Source: Streptomyces sp. TSRI0107 (GTDB taxonomy: Bacteria > Actinomycetota > Actinomycetes > Streptomycetales > Streptomycetaceae). Taken from it: DNA of 64,000 nt. The notes below the pieces were generated by a model. The model had not been told where the DNA came from. It did not search any database and saw only the letters and a list, made by a program, of their open reading frames with translations. Both the position numbers and the translations under genes were made by a program. Location of the stretch: the NCBI RefSeq assembly GCF_001905845.1, contig NZ_LIVZ01000004.1, positions 434,001-498,000 on the forward strand, written 5' to 3'. This document shows positions 24,088 through 34,002 of the stretch, piece by piece. Within the stretch, counting starts at the first letter, position 1, and each line of letters starts with the position of its first letter.

Positions 24088-25077
24088 GTGATCTCTCCGG
24101 TCTCCTCGATGCCCCGGAGCGCCCACCGGCCCCGCCCGGAGGCGACTCCCTACGTCGACCTCACCCGCGCCGAGTGGAGCGCGCTGCGTGACAAGACGCC
24201 GCTGCCGCTGACCGCCGAGGAGGTCGAGAAGCTGCGCGGCCTCGGCGACGTCATCGACCTCGACGAGGTGCGGGACATCTACCTGCCGCTGTCCCGGCTC
24301 CTCAACCTCTACGTCGGCGCCACCGACGGCCTGCGCGGCGCGCTGAACACGTTCCTCGGCGAACAGGGCTCCCAGTCCGGCACCCCCTTCGTGATAGGGG
24401 TCGCCGGCTCGGTCGCCGTGGGCAAGTCCACGGTCGCCCGCCTGCTCCAGGCCCTGCTGTCCCGCTGGCCGGAGCACCCGCGCGTGGAGCTGGTCACCAC
24501 GGACGGCTTCCTGCTGCCGACCAAGGAGCTCCAGGCCCGCGGCCTGATGTCGCGGAAAGGTTTCCCCGAGTCCTACGACCGGCGCGCCCTGACCCGTTTC
24601 GTCGCCGACATCAAGGCCGGGAAGGGCGAGGTCGGCGCCCCCGTCTACTCCCACCTCATCTACGACATCGTGCCCGGCGAGCGCCTGGTCGTGCGCCGCC
24701 CCGACATCCTGATCGTCGAGGGCCTGAACGTCCTCCAGCCCGCCCTGCCCGGCAAGGACGGCCGCACCCGGGTCGGCCTCGCCGACTACTTCGACTTCAG
24801 TGTGTACGTCGACGCGCGCACCGAGGACATCGAGCACTGGTACCTCGACCGGTTCCGCAAGCTGCGCGCGACCGCCTTCCAGAACCCCTCCTCCTACTTC
24901 CGCAAGTACACGCAGGTGTCGGAGGAGGAGGCCCTGGACTACGCCCGCACGATGTGGCGCACCATCAACAAGCCCAACCTGGTGGAGAACATCGCCCCCA
25001 CCCGCGGCCGCGCCACCCTCGTCCTGCGCAAGGGACCGGACCACAAGGTGCAGCGCCTGAGCCTGCGAAAGCTGTAA
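24088..25077 (+). CDS. coaA: Type I pantothenate kinase
   Basis: 329 residues from GTG 24088 (an ATG at 24109 is the alternative; neither has a good ribosome binding site, and the longer form fits other Streptomyces CoaA). It phosphorylates pantothenate, the first step of CoA synthesis. P-loop [17 protein letters not shown] (about 104-120), [40 protein letters not shown] and [10 protein letters not shown] are diagnostic. Complete. Confidence 0.95.
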   Translation: MISPVSSMPRSAHRPRPEATPYVDLTRAEWSALRDKTPLPLTAEEVEKLRGLGDVIDLDEVRDIYLPLSRLLNLYVGATDGLRGALNTFLGEQGSQSGTPFVIGVAGSVAVGKSTVARLLQALLSRWPEHPRVELVTTDGFLLPTKELQARGLMSRKGFPESYDRRALTRFVADIKAGKGEVGAPVYSHLIYDIVPGERLVVRRPDILIVEGLNVLQPALPGKDGRTRVGLADYFDFSVYVDARTEDIEHWYLDRFRKLRATAFQNPSSYFRKYTQVSEEEALDYARTMWRTINKPNLVENIAPTRGRATLVLRKGPDHKVQRLSLRKL

Positions 25078-25109
25078 GCCCGTCACCGAGGGCTGTTAGA
25101 AAGGGCGGC

Positions 25110-26081
25110 ATGCTGCATCTGCGCCTGATCACGCCGTCCGACCGGACGGACGCCGTGGCCCGCCTGATCGAGGACACGGTCGGAACCACGCACCTGGTCG
25201 TGCTGCCGGGCGCCGCCCGCGACCCGGTCGGCGACGTCGTGCTGTGCGATGTCGCCCGCGAGGCCGCCGACGAACTCATCACGGCACTGAGCCGGCTGGG
25301 GCTCGACGAGTCCGGCTCGATCGCGGTCGAGAACATCGACCTGTCCCTCTCCCAGCGCGCCGAGAAGGCCGAGAAGGACGCCCCCGGCGAGGCCGCGGAC
25401 GCCGTCCTGTGGGAGCACCTCGTGGAGGAGACGCACGAGGAATCGACGCTTTCCGTCACCTACCTCGCGTTCATCACCCTGGCGACGATGATCGCGGCCT
25501 GCGGTGTGGTCCTCGACAACGCGATCCTGATCGTGGGCGCGATGGCGGTGGGCCCGGAGTTCGGACCGCTGGCCGGCGTCTGCACCGCTCTCGTGCAGCG
25601 CCGCCCCCGCCTGGCGCTGCGCTCCCTGGTCGCCCTGCTGGCCGGCTTCGCCGTGGCGATGCTGGTGACGGTCGGCTTCAGCCACTTCATGGACGCCGTC
25701 GACCTGTTCACCGCCGAGGCCCTGGACGCCGAGCGCCCCAACACCAACTTCATCTACCGCCCCGACTGGTTCTCCTTCGTCGTGGCGGTCCTGGCGGGCT
25801 GCGCCGGGACCCTCTCCCTGACCTCGGCGAAGTCCGGCGCCCTGGTCGGCGTCGCCATCTCGGTCACCACGGTCCCGGCCGCGGCCAACGCGGCGGTCGC
25901 CTTCAGCTACAGCGAGTACCGCCAGGCCTGGGGCTCGGCCGAACAGCTCCTGCTGAACCTGGTCGGCATCATGCTCGCCGGCACACTGACCCTCCTGACC
26001 CAGAAGGCTCTGTGGTCGAAGACGACCGGCAGGAAGAACGCCGCTCAGGGGCGCGGGGAACTGCGCGACGAGCCACGGTGA
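25110..26081 (+). CDS. DUF389 family membrane protein
   Basis: 323 residues from ATG 25110 (GAAAGGG upstream). A soluble N-terminal domain of about 110 residues precedes the DUF389 membrane part: SVTYLAFITLATMIAACGVV, AILIVGAMAVGPEFGPLAGVC, a further Ala/Leu-rich helix and a late segment near LLLNLVGIMLAGTLTLL. Members are thought to be multi-span proteins of unknown role, also called the TIGR00341 group. The last codons (QGRGELRDEPR) and the stop lie inside a Streptomyces intergenic repeat (26047-26103), so the natural C-terminus has been changed or extended by it. It follows coaA by 32 bases. Confidence 0.85.
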   Translation: MLHLRLITPSDRTDAVARLIEDTVGTTHLVVLPGAARDPVGDVVLCDVAREAADELITALSRLGLDESGSIAVENIDLSLSQRAEKAEKDAPGEAADAVLWEHLVEETHEESTLSVTYLAFITLATMIAACGVVLDNAILIVGAMAVGPEFGPLAGVCTALVQRRPRLALRSLVALLAGFAVAMLVTVGFSHFMDAVDLFTAEALDAERPNTNFIYRPDWFSFVVAVLAGCAGTLSLTSAKSGALVGVAISVTTVPAAANAAVAFSYSEYRQAWGSAEQLLLNLVGIMLAGTLTLLTQKALWSKTTGRKNAAQGRGELRDEPR

Positions 26082-26103
26082 ACCCGCGGCCCGCAACGCA
26101 CGG
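26047..26103 (+). repeat. Streptomyces intergenic repeat, copy 1
   Basis: Begins AGGGGCGCGGGGAACTGCGC and continues with GACGAGCC and a CCCGC-rich tail. The same opening occurs at 32753, differing at one of the first 21 bases. I know this sequence as a common Streptomyces repeat near gene ends. Here it supplies the last 11 codons and the stop of the DUF389 gene. Confidence 0.65.
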
Positions 26104-26133
26104 AACCCCCGCCCCGAACCCGGCGACGAGGGA

Positions 26134-27492
26134 CTACCCCAGCGCGGACTTCACCGCATCGGCCAGCCGCCCCGCGACGGACTGCGCCTGCTCGATGTCC
26201 GCCGCCTCGACCATCACCCGGACCAGCGGCTCGGTCCCGGAGGGACGCAGCAGCACCCGCCCCGTCGCTCCCAGCTCCCGCTCGGCCTCGGCGACGGCCA
26301 CACCCAGCTCGGCCGAGGTCCCGACCCGGGACCTGTCCACGTCCGGCACATTGATCAGCACCTGCGGCAGCCGCTCCATCACGCCCGCCAGCTCCCGCAG
26401 CGACCGCTTGGTCTCCGCGACCCGGGCGGCCAGCAGGAGCCCGGTCAGCGTGCCGTCGCCGGTGGTGGCGTGGTCGAGGATGATCACATGCCCGGACTGC
26501 TCGCCGCCGAGCGCGAAGCCGTGCTGCTTCATCTCCTCCAGGACGTACCGGTCGCCGACCGCGGTCTGGACGAGCCGGATGCCCGCCTGCTCCATGGCGA
26601 GCTTGAAGCCCAGGTTGGACATGACGGTGGCGACCACGGTGTCGGCCCGCAGCTCGGAGCGCTCCCGCAGGGCGAGGGCCAGCACGGACAGGATCTGGTC
26701 CCCGTCGACCTCCGCACCGGTGTGGTCGACGGCGAGGCACCGGTCGGCGTCCCCGTCGTGGGCGATGCCGAAGTCCGCGCCGTGCTCGACGACCGCGGCC
26801 TTGAGCGGCCCGAGGTGCGTCGACCCGCAGCCGTCGTTGATGTTGAGCCCGTCCGGCTCGGCACCGATGGTGATCACCTCGGCGCCGGCCCGGGTGAACG
26901 CCTCCGGCGACACCCGCGCGGCCGCGCCGTGCGCCTCGTCGAGGACGATCTTCAGCCCGTCGAGCCGGTTGGGCAGCACTGCGAGCAGGTGCTCGACGTA
27001 CTGCTCGGCGCCTTCCTCGTAGTCCCGCACCCGGCCGACGCCGGCCCCGGTGGGCCGGTCCCAGGGCGCGCCGGTGCGGTGCTCCTCGTAGACGGACTCG
27101 ATGCGGTCCTCGATGTCGTCCGGCAGTTTGTGGCCGCCCCGGGCGAAGAACTTGATGCCGTTGTCGGGCATGGCGTTGTGGCTGGCGGAGAGCATGACGC
27201 CCAGGTCGGCGCCGAGGGCGCCGGTGAGGTGGGCCACGGCGGGGGTCGGCAGCACGCCGACGCGCAGTACGTCCACGCCGGCGCTGGCGAGGCCGGCGAC
27301 GACGGCGGCTTCCAGGAACTCCCCGGACGCGCGCGGGTCCCGTCCGACCACCGCCTTGGGCCGGTGACCCTCGAAGGTGCCCGCCTCGGCCAGTACGTGG
27401 GCCGCCGCGACGGACAGTCCGAGCGCCATCTCGGCGGTCAGATCCGCGTTGGCGACACCGCGCACACCGTCCGTGCCGAAGAGTCGTCCCAC
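26134..27492 (-). CDS. glmM: Phosphoglucosamine mutase
   Basis: 452 residues from a GTG with AGGAGG 5 bases upstream. Converts GlcN-6-P to GlcN-1-P for UDP-GlcNAc. The start [15 protein letters not shown], the phosphoserine loop [19 protein letters not shown] (active Ser104), the Mg loop AHDGDADRC and the substrate loop GGEQSGHVI are all present. [15 protein letters not shown] is the phosphate-binding end. It works after GlmS. Confidence 0.97.
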   Translation of the reverse strand: MGRLFGTDGVRGVANADLTAEMALGLSVAAAHVLAEAGTFEGHRPKAVVGRDPRASGEFLEAAVVAGLASAGVDVLRVGVLPTPAVAHLTGALGADLGVMLSASHNAMPDNGIKFFARGGHKLPDDIEDRIESVYEEHRTGAPWDRPTGAGVGRVRDYEEGAEQYVEHLLAVLPNRLDGLKIVLDEAHGAAARVSPEAFTRAGAEVITIGAEPDGLNINDGCGSTHLGPLKAAVVEHGADFGIAHDGDADRCLAVDHTGAEVDGDQILSVLALALRERSELRADTVVATVMSNLGFKLAMEQAGIRLVQTAVGDRYVLEEMKQHGFALGGEQSGHVIILDHATTGDGTLTGLLLAARVAETKRSLRELAGVMERLPQVLINVPDVDRSRVGTSAELGVAVAEAERELGATGRVLLRPSGTEPLVRVMVEAADIEQAQSVAGRLADAVKSALG

Positions 27493-27650
27493 TTGTCCTC
27501 CTGAGGAAGCATCAGTTCCGGAAAGCCCCCGCCGGTGCGGCCCGGGCAGGCGGCTCCCGTGATCCCGGGCGAAGCGACACCCTGCCCGGCCATCCGATCA
27601 CACAAGCCTTTGAGCGTCTTGTGCCGTTATACGCCTGTGGTTGTGATAAA

Positions 27651-27692
27651 CGAACGCCCCGGCGGCACAGTGGCGTGCCGCCGGGGCGTTCG
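27651..27692 (-). terminator. Terminator after rpsI
   Basis: A perfect 18-base stem with a 6-base loop lies 23 bases beyond the rpsI stop. On the minus strand the stem is followed by TTTATCAC, a short T-rich tail. It separates rplM-rpsI from glmM. The rest of the 222-base gap holds only the glmM leader and ribosome binding site. Confidence 0.8.
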
Positions 27693-27714
27693 GAGTACGA
27701 GCAGGCAGCTGTGA

Positions 27715-28227
27715 TTAGCGCTTGCTGTACTGCGGAGCCTTGCGGGCCTTCTTCAGACCGGCCTTCTTCCGCTCGACCGCGCGGTCGTCGCGGCGGAGGA
27801 AGCCGGCCTTCTTCAGCGGGCCGCGGTTGTTGTCGACGTCGGCCTCGTTCAGCGCACGGGCGACACCGAGACGGAGCGCACCGGCCTGACCGGAGACACC
27901 GCCACCGGCGATGCGGGCGATGACGTCGTAACGGCCCTCGAGCTCCAGCACCTTGAAGGGCTCGTTGACTTCCTGCTGGTGCACCTTGTTCGGGAAGTAG
28001 TCCTCGAGGGTGCGACCGTTGATCTTCCACTTGCCGGTGCCCGGGACGATCCGGACGCGGGCGATGGCGTTCTTGCGGCGGCCCAGGCCGGCGGCCGGCT
28101 GCGGCTCGCCGAAGCGGGAGGCCAGGGACTCCGAGGTGTACTCGCCCTCGACGGGGACCTCGGACTCGGTGGTGTAGCTGTCGATGTCAAGCTCTTCGAG
28201 CGGCTGCTCGGCAGTGGTCTCGGCCAC
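27715..28227 (-). CDS. rpsI: 30S ribosomal protein S9
   Basis: 170 residues from GTG 28227 with GAGGAG upstream. The first 45 residues are an acidic extension absent from short S9 proteins and common in actinomycetes. The conserved core follows: [40 protein letters not shown], and the basic C-terminal tail ending PQYSKR, whose last Arg reaches the P-site tRNA. Second gene of rplM-rpsI. Confidence 0.97.
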   Translation of the reverse strand: MAETTAEQPLEELDIDSYTTESEVPVEGEYTSESLASRFGEPQPAAGLGRRKNAIARVRIVPGTGKWKINGRTLEDYFPNKVHQQEVNEPFKVLELEGRYDVIARIAGGGVSGQAGALRLGVARALNEADVDNNRGPLKKAGFLRRDDRAVERKKAGLKKARKAPQYSKR

Positions 28228-28269
28228 GATTCTCCTCAGATTCTCTTCAGTCTTAGGGGGTGGCCGGAC

Positions 28270-28713
28270 TTACTGCGCGACCTGGGTGATCTCGTACGGC
28301 TGCGGCTGCTGCGCGCCGTGCGGGTGCTGGTCACCCTTGTAGACCTTCAGCTTCGAGAGCATCTGACGGCCCAGGGAGTTCTTGGGGAGCATGCCCTTGA
28401 CGGCCTTCTCGATGGCCTTCTCGGGGTTCTTGTCGAGCAGCTCGTCGTAACGGACGGAGCGCAGACCACCCGGGTAGCCGGAGTGGCGGTACGCCATCTT
28501 CTGGGTCCGCTTGTTGCCGGACAGGTGCACCTTGTCGGCGTTGATGATGATGACGAAGTCACCAGCGTCGACGTGCGGCGCGTAGATCGGCTTGTGCTTG
28601 CCCCGGAGGAGGGTCGCGGCAGTGGAGGCGAGACGGCCCAGGACGACGTCCTGAGCGTCAATGACGTGCCACTGGCGCGTCACATCGCCGGGCTTGGGGC
28701 TGTACGTACGCAC
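28270..28713 (-). CDS. rplM: 50S ribosomal protein L13
   Basis: 147 residues from GTG 28713. Binds 23S rRNA early in assembly. [19 protein letters not shown], the [18 protein letters not shown] stretch and [18 protein letters not shown] are the family signatures. Stop is 42 bases before rpsI, with which it forms a two-gene operon driven by the promoter at 28890-28919. Confidence 0.97.
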   Translation of the reverse strand: MRTYSPKPGDVTRQWHVIDAQDVVLGRLASTAATLLRGKHKPIYAPHVDAGDFVIIINADKVHLSGNKRTQKMAYRHSGYPGGLRSVRYDELLDKNPEKAIEKAVKGMLPKNSLGRQMLSKLKVYKGDQHPHGAQQPQPYEITQVAQ

Positions 28714-28889
28714 GGTTCGTAGCCTTCGCTTCGAGTGAATGGTCCTGAACAGGTCACCGAAACGATCACGACAGCCCTGACCGCACTGCGGTGACGCAAA
28801 CCGCGTGCTGGTCGCTGGTCATCGGCCCGGTGGACCGGTGTAAGGGCCCGTCCCGTGAGAATGAGCAAGCCAATACACAACGAACATGC

Positions 28890-28919
28890 AGGATACCCGC
28901 GTCGGCCCGGACGGGTCAA
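28890..28919 (-). promoter_or_regulatory. Promoter of rplM-rpsI
   Basis: On the minus strand TTGACC (28914-28919) and TATCCT (28890-28895) are 18 bases apart, a good vegetative (HrdB-type) promoter. The transcript would carry a leader of about 170 bases before the rplM GTG. No other gene lies in the 247 bases between rplM and the glycosyltransferase stop. Confidence 0.65.
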
Positions 28920-28960
28920 AACGCGCGATCACCGGGCGTCGAGCCCGGCGCCTGCACCCC

Positions 28961-30178
28961 TCAGGGTACGCGAGCCGCGCCACCGGACCGCTCCCGTCGC
29001 GGAGTGACGAGACGGCCGGGCGCGCCGTCCGGTCCGTTGCGGACACCGTGCGCGGCGACGGTGGCGGCGAGGACGCAGAGCGTGAGCGCGTCCTTGAAGG
29101 CGCGGCGGCGGGGCGGTTCCAGGTAGGGCAGGGTCAGCGACGGCAGCTGCGGGGCCAGGGCGAGCCAGAACCAGGGACGCCGCGCGACCGACCCCGGGTA
29201 CGGCAGCCCGGCGAGCAGCAGGGGCAGCACGACCACGAGGTAGTGGTCGTACGACGGCCTGGACACCAGGAAAGCGGAGAGCATCAGGCCCGCCGCGGTG
29301 TCCGTCAGCCGCAGCGGGCCGGGGTCGGCCCGGCGCCACCGGCGGTACGCGCACAGCACGCCCACCCCCGCCGCCGCCGCGGCGAGCAGCCCGGCGAGCG
29401 TCGGCGGCACCCCGAGGCGCGGCAGCACGGCGGCCGGGGACGCCTCGTAGAGCCGTACGAATGCGTCGTCGCCGCGCAGCAGGAAGGGCAGGGTGCGGGT
29501 GAGGAAGCCCGCCGGGTCCGGCATCAGCAGTCCGGCCCCGGCCGAGGCCGCCGCGGGGACCAGGAGGGTCGCCGCCAGCGCCGGCCAGCGGCGGGCGAAC
29601 AGGAACAGCAGGGCCATCGGCGCGAGCAGCGGCTTCAGCGCCACCGCCGCGCCGATCACCACGCCCGCCGCCGTCCACCGCCCGCGCGCCGCGAGCAGCA
29701 GCGCCAGCGGCAGGGCCAGTGCGGCGGTGACCGTCCAGTTCGCCAGCGACACCAGATGCGCGAACGGCGCGAACCCGGCCGCGAGCCCGGCCAGCCCCAG
29801 CGCCGCGAACCGGCTGCCCAGCGGGAGGCGGTGCAGCCGCAGCGCGCAGGCCCAGGCACCGGTCAGCAGGGCGATCACCGTCAGCGGCACCAGCACCCGC
29901 AGCCACACCTGGGGCAGCAGGGCCTGCGGGGCGGCCGCGAGCACCGCGCTCGGCAGATAGAGGAAGTGCGGGTCGTCGTACGGGGAGCCGCCGGCCAGCC
30001 AGGTCCGGGCCGCGCGGACGACGATGGCGTTGTCCATGCCGCCGTCCGAGGTCAGCCGTGCCACCCGCACCGCCTGGGCGCCCAGCACGATCGCCGGCAC
30101 CGCCCACAGATGCCAGGTCGCCCGCCGCGCCAGCCACCCGGAGATGTCGTACTTACTGCCGTTTTTGCCGGATTTCAT
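28961..30178 (-). CDS. GT87-like (DUF2029) polyprenyl-sugar-dependent membrane glycosyltransferase
   Basis: 405 residues from ATG 30178 (a GTG at 30187 is possible). Around ten hydrophobic helices are visible. Early features are TSDGGMDNAIVVRAARTWLAG with an acidic Asp in the first outer loop, SPYDDPHFLYLPSAVL and, further on, an ALKPLLAPMALLFLF segment, typical of mannosyltransferases of the GT87/DUF2029 group that use polyprenyl-phosphate sugars outside the membrane. The C-terminal tail is basic. Substrate unknown. It lies upstream of rplM on the same strand but with a promoter in between. Confidence 0.75.
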   Translation of the reverse strand: MKSGKNGSKYDISGWLARRATWHLWAVPAIVLGAQAVRVARLTSDGGMDNAIVVRAARTWLAGGSPYDDPHFLYLPSAVLAAAPQALLPQVWLRVLVPLTVIALLTGAWACALRLHRLPLGSRFAALGLAGLAAGFAPFAHLVSLANWTVTAALALPLALLLAARGRWTAAGVVIGAAVALKPLLAPMALLFLFARRWPALAATLLVPAAASAGAGLLMPDPAGFLTRTLPFLLRGDDAFVRLYEASPAAVLPRLGVPPTLAGLLAAAAAGVGVLCAYRRWRRADPGPLRLTDTAAGLMLSAFLVSRPSYDHYLVVVLPLLLAGLPYPGSVARRPWFWLALAPQLPSLTLPYLEPPRRRAFKDALTLCVLAATVAAHGVRNGPDGAPGRLVTPRRERSGGAARVP

Positions 30179-30252
30179 GCAGGGCACGCTAGGGGCTCCG
30201 GGGCCGCCCGAGGCGGACCAGCACGCCGCCCGGCCCGTCTAAGATGCGCCCC

Positions 30253-31137
30253 ATGAGCTTTGGGCAGGGGGGACCCCAGTCTCAGTGGGATCCCTGGACA
30301 CCGCAATCGCAGCAGCCCTGGAACAGCGGGGCCGACCAGACCCCGGACTGGGCCGCGCTCGCCGAGGCCTCCGAGGCCCGTCACAAGCGGCGCCGCCTGT
30401 TCTTCATCGGCGGCGGCGCGCTGGCCACCGTCGCGATCGGCACGGCCGTGGCGATGGCCGTGGTCTCGGCGAACGGCGACGGCGGGCAGGCGGGCAACCA
30501 GACCTCCCAGCTGCCCGCGACCGCGGACATACCCAGCGAGTCCACCGGCCCGGCGCCCTCCTTCGCCCCCACCAGCGCCCCGCCGCCCCTGGACCCGAAG
30601 GACTTCGTCTCCAGCGCGAAGAAGGACACCGCCCCGCTCAGCCCGGAGATCCTTTTCCCGGGGACCCAGCTGACCATGGGCGACACGGTCTACAAGAAGG
30701 GCCCGACCGCCGACACCAAGAGCTGCGCGTCGGCCGCCCGGCAGACCCTGCCGAAGGTCCTCGACGCCAACGACTGCACCCGTATGCTCCGGGTCACCTA
30801 CACCAAGGACGGCATGGCGGTCACCGTCGGCGTGGCCGTCTTCGACACCGAGGCGCAGGCCGCCAAGGCCAAGACCCAGGCCGACGACAAGAGCATCGTG
30901 AAGTCCCTGAACGGGGGCGGTGTGAAGGCCTTCTGCGAGTCCGCCGTCTGCCGCACCACGACCAACTCCTACGGCCGGTACGCCTACTTCACCATCGCCG
31001 GCTTCACCGACGGCAAGGACGTCACCACCAAGGACACCGAGGTCTTCCAGACCGGCGACGACCTGGCGGAGTTCACCTTCCGCCAGATCCGCCGCCGCGG
31101 CGAGGCCCAGGCGTCCGCCGCCGCGGCCGAGGGATAG
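30253..31137 (+). CDS. Membrane-anchored protein of unknown function
   Basis: 294 residues from ATG 30253. A Gln/Pro-rich cytoplasmic start (MSFGQGGPQSQWDPW), a basic stop-transfer RHKRRRL, and one membrane helix (about 48-70, ending AMAVVSANGD) precede a Pro/Ser/Thr linker and an extracellular domain of about 170 residues with four Cys (KSCAS, NDCTR, AFCES, AVCRT). The domain has no motif I recognise. This architecture is common in Streptomyces for exported proteins of unknown role. Converges on truA. Confidence 0.8.
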   Translation: MSFGQGGPQSQWDPWTPQSQQPWNSGADQTPDWAALAEASEARHKRRRLFFIGGGALATVAIGTAVAMAVVSANGDGGQAGNQTSQLPATADIPSESTGPAPSFAPTSAPPPLDPKDFVSSAKKDTAPLSPEILFPGTQLTMGDTVYKKGPTADTKSCASAARQTLPKVLDANDCTRMLRVTYTKDGMAVTVGVAVFDTEAQAAKAKTQADDKSIVKSLNGGGVKAFCESAVCRTTTNSYGRYAYFTIAGFTDGKDVTTKDTEVFQTGDDLAEFTFRQIRRRGEAQASAAAAEG

Positions 31138-31164
31138 CCCCTCCGCGGCTCCACGCGCCCGGAC

Positions 31165-31196
31165 AGGGCCCCGCGGCGATGTCGCCGCGGGGCCCT
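31165..31196. terminator. Bidirectional terminator-like hairpin between convergent genes
   Basis: A perfect inverted repeat with 15-base arms and a two-base centre lies in the 61 bases between the ends of the membrane protein gene (31137) and truA (31199). No strong T-run on either side, as is usual in high-GC terminators. Confidence 0.7.
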
Positions 31197-31198
31197 CG

Positions 31199-32056
31199 TC
31201 ACATCGCCTTCCCGGCGGTCGTCTCGTCCCGCCGCCGGCGAGCCAGCCGCTGCCGCTCCGCGAGCAGCTCGTCCGCCGGATAGCCGACCTCCTCCAGGGT
31301 CAGCCCGTGCGGCCGGACGACATGCACGGCGCTGTCCCGGACCCGCGCGTCGAGCACCTTCCGCGGCCACTCCACGCCGCGGTGCCCGTCGCCCACGAAC
31401 AGCAGCGCGCCGACCATGGCGCGCACCTGGTTGTGACAGAAGGCGTCGGCGCGGACCTCGATCGCGACGACGCCGTCCGCGCCCCGGCTCACCCCGAAGT
31501 CGAGGATCTCGCGGATCGTCGTGGCGCCCTCGCGCTTCTTCGCGTACGCCGCGAAGTCGTGCTCACCGATCAGGGACTTGGCCGCGGCGTCCATCACGGC
31601 GACGTCCAGCGGCCAGTCGTGCCACAGCACGTGCCCCCGCAGCAGCGGATCCACGCCGCCCGGATTGTCGGTGACCCGGTAGACGTAGCGCCGCCAGATC
31701 GCCGCGAACCGCGCGTCGAAGCCGCTGGGCGCCTCCCGCAGCGCCCACACCCGCACATCCTTCGGCAGCCGCCCCGCCAGCCGCTTGAGCAGCTTCTGCT
31801 TGTGCTCGGCCCAGACCTCCCGGGGCAGGTCCACGTGCGCCACCTGCCCGCGCGCGTGCACCCCGGCGTCGGTGCGTCCGGCGACCGTCAGCTCGTACGT
31901 CTCCCGGGAGCGGGTGACCGTCCGCAGGGCGTCCTCGATCTCCCCCTGCACGGTTCGCTTCCCGCCGGCCTGCTTGGCCCAGCCGTGGAAGTCCGTGCCG
32001 TCGTAGGACACGTCGAGGCGGACACGGACACGGCCGGGCGCTGCTTCTTCACTCAC
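31199..32056 (-). CDS. truA: tRNA pseudouridine(38-40) synthase TruA
   Basis: 285 residues from GTG 32056. The catalytic Asp63 lies in [27 protein letters not shown] at the start and the late [17 protein letters not shown] segment are standard. It modifies U38-U40 in tRNA anticodon stems. Last gene of the ribosomal block. A hairpin at 32082-32113 separates it from rplQ, so its transcription may depend on read-through. Confidence 0.96.
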   Translation of the reverse strand: MSEEAAPGRVRVRLDVSYDGTDFHGWAKQAGGKRTVQGEIEDALRTVTRSRETYELTVAGRTDAGVHARGQVAHVDLPREVWAEHKQKLLKRLAGRLPKDVRVWALREAPSGFDARFAAIWRRYVYRVTDNPGGVDPLLRGHVLWHDWPLDVAVMDAAAKSLIGEHDFAAYAKKREGATTIREILDFGVSRGADGVVAIEVRADAFCHNQVRAMVGALLFVGDGHRGVEWPRKVLDARVRDSAVHVVRPHGLTLEEVGYPADELLAERQRLARRRRDETTAGKAM

Positions 32057-32081
32057 GTACTGATCCTCTCAAAACACAGAA

Positions 32082-32113
32082 GCGGGCCCGCTCCTCGAAA
32101 GGAACGGGCCCGC
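32082..32113 (-). terminator. Terminator-like hairpin between rplQ and truA
   Basis: GCGGGCCCG (32082-32090) pairs with CGGGCCCGC (32105-32113), with extra pairs inside. Read on the minus strand the stem is followed by TTCTGTGTTTT. It would end or weaken transcription of the alpha operon after rplQ. Confidence 0.65.
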
Positions 32114-32141
32114 CAACGCCCTGCGGGCGCGCGAGGAACGC

Positions 32142-32642
32142 TTACGCGTCCTTCGACTCCTCGGCGGGAGCCTCCGCGACCTCGGTCTCGTCGACCTTGG
32201 TCTCCTCGGCCTTGGCCTCGTCGGCCTCCTTGACCGCACGCTTGGTGGCGGCCTCGGCCTCACCCACGGCCTTCTGCTGCACCGTCAGCGCCTCGACCAG
32301 CTCGATGACAGCCATGGGCGCGTTGTCGCCACGGCGGTTACCGATCTTGGTGATGCGGGTGTAGCCACCCGGACGGTTCTCGTAACGCGGGCCGATCTCG
32401 GTGAAGAGCGTGTGGACGATGCTCTTGTCCGTGATGACCTGGAGCACCTGACGGCGGTTGTGAAGGTCGCCCTTCTTCGCCTTGGTGATCAGACGCTCGG
32501 CGTACGGGCGCAGGCGGCGGGCCTTCGCCTCGGTCGTGGTGATCTTGCCGTGCTCGAAGAGGCTCTTCGCGAGGTTCGCGAGCAGCAGCTTCTCGTGCGC
32601 GGCACTGCCGCCCAGACGGGCACCCTTGGTGGGCTTCGGCAT
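32142..32642 (-). CDS. rplQ: 50S ribosomal protein L17
   Basis: 166 residues from ATG 32642, AGGAG about 8 bases upstream. [42 protein letters not shown] and [16 protein letters not shown] are the L17 core, complete by about residue 125. The last 40 residues are a very acidic, Glu/Ala-rich tail, an actinobacterial extension. Follows rpoA after a 181-base gap containing a hairpin and a repeat. Confidence 0.96.
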   Translation of the reverse strand: MPKPTKGARLGGSAAHEKLLLANLAKSLFEHGKITTTEAKARRLRPYAERLITKAKKGDLHNRRQVLQVITDKSIVHTLFTEIGPRYENRPGGYTRITKIGNRRGDNAPMAVIELVEALTVQQKAVGEAEAATKRAVKEADEAKAEETKVDETEVAEAPAEESKDA

Positions 32643-32720
32643 GGTTCTTCTCCTGTGTGTCTGCCCCGGCCGTATCAGGTACCGGGGTCAGTATCCGAGC
32701 AGGCGGTCGCCTGTCGGAGA

Positions 32721-32752
32721 TCCGGAGGCGGCCCTGAAGGGGCGCCTCCGGA
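32721..32752. terminator. Hairpin in the rpoA-rplQ gap
   Basis: TCCGGAGGCG (32721-32730) pairs with its exact complement at 32743-32752, and three more pairs form inside the loop. Between two co-transcribed genes it could attenuate transcription or protect an mRNA end. It directly abuts the repeat at 32753. Confidence 0.5.
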
Positions 32753-32805
32753 AGGGGCGAGGGGAACTGCGCGATCAAGCGCAGCGCACCCGCACCCGCA
32801 AACGG
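32753..32805 (+). repeat. Streptomyces intergenic repeat, copy 2
   Basis: Begins AGGGGCGAGGGGAACTGCGC, matching the copy at 26047 at 20 of the first 21 bases, then diverges but keeps a CCCGCA-rich end. It is on the plus strand, opposite to the ribosomal genes around it, and lies within the rpoA-rplQ gap. Confidence 0.6.
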
Positions 32806-32823
32806 ACCGTCTGGCCCGAGCTC

Positions 32824-33846
32824 TCAGTACTGCTCGGTCTCGACGAACCCGGCATCCGCGTCATCGTCCGCACCGAACGCGTCGGCCGCAGCGGTCGGGT
32901 CGAATCCGGGCGGGCTGTCCTTGAGGGCCAGGCCCATGCCGGCCAGCTTCGCCTTGACCTCGTCGATCGACTTCGCACCGAAGTTGCGGATGTCGAGCAG
33001 GTCCGCCTCGGAACGCGCGACGAGCTCACCCACGGAGTGGATGCCCTCGCGCTTGAGGCAGTTGTACGACCGAACGGTGAGCTCCAGCTCCTCGATCGGC
33101 AGCGCCAGGTCGGCGGCGAGCGCGGCGTCCGTCGGGGACGGACCCATGTCGATGCCCTCGGCGTCGATGTTCAGCTCGCGGGCGAGACCGAACAGCTCGA
33201 CCAGCGTCTTACCGGCGGAGGCCATGGCGTCACGCGGACGCATCGCCTGCTTGGTCTCGACGTCGACGATCAGCTTGTCGAAGTCGGTGCGCTGCTCGAC
33301 ACGCGTGGCCTCGACCTTGTACGTGACCTTGAGCACCGGCGAGTAGATGGAGTCGACCGGGATACGGCCGATCTCCTGGCCGACCTGCTTGTTCTGCACG
33401 GCCGAGACGTAACCGCGGCCGCGCTCGACCGTCAGCTCCATCTCCAGCTTGCCCTTGCCGTTGAGCGTGGCGAGGACCAGGTCGGGGTTGTGCACCTCGA
33501 CACCGGCCGGGGGCGCGATGTCGGCGGCGGTGACCAGACCCGGGCCCTGCTTGCGCAGGTACATCACGACCGGCTCGTCGTGCTCCGAGGAGACGACCAG
33601 CTGCTTGATGTTGAGGATCAGGTCGGTGACGTCCTCCTTGACGCCCGGCACGGTGGTGAACTCGTGCAGGACACCGTCGATCCGGATCGAGGTGACGGCG
33701 GCACCCGGGATCGAGGAGAGGAGGGTACGGCGGAGGGAGTTGCCGAGGGTGTAGCCGAAGCCCGGCTCCAGCGGCTCGATCACGAACCGGGAGCGGAACT
33801 CGTCGACGACCTCTTCGGTCAACGAGGGACGCTGAGCGATCAGCAT
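32824..33846 (-). CDS. rpoA: DNA-directed RNA polymerase subunit alpha
   Basis: 340 residues from ATG 33846. The N-terminal dimerisation domain (about 1-230) has [33 protein letters not shown] and [13 protein letters not shown]. The C-terminal DNA- and activator-binding domain (about 250-320) has [20 protein letters not shown] and [16 protein letters not shown]. Full length. It sits between rpsK and rplQ, as in all actinomycetes. Confidence 0.98.
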   Translation of the reverse strand: MLIAQRPSLTEEVVDEFRSRFVIEPLEPGFGYTLGNSLRRTLLSSIPGAAVTSIRIDGVLHEFTTVPGVKEDVTDLILNIKQLVVSSEHDEPVVMYLRKQGPGLVTAADIAPPAGVEVHNPDLVLATLNGKGKLEMELTVERGRGYVSAVQNKQVGQEIGRIPVDSIYSPVLKVTYKVEATRVEQRTDFDKLIVDVETKQAMRPRDAMASAGKTLVELFGLARELNIDAEGIDMGPSPTDAALAADLALPIEELELTVRSYNCLKREGIHSVGELVARSEADLLDIRNFGAKSIDEVKAKLAGMGLALKDSPPGFDPTAAADAFGADDDADAGFVETEQY

Positions 33847-34002
33847 GTGTGGATCAGATCCTTCAGTCGTGGGCGCCCGCTATTTGACGCCCGACTTGAA
33901 CCGCCCCCGACAAGAAGAGGCGGGTACTGCAAGGGTACGGGCGATACAGCCCTTTCGGAGCCGTACCGCCCGGAACCTCGGTCTGCGCGAAGCAGCCTCG
34001 CG

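Noticed and set aside
22413-24191. Plus-strand frame of about 590 codons opposite glmS
   Set aside because: Shadow of glmS. Leu/Gly/Val/Arg-rich without domains.
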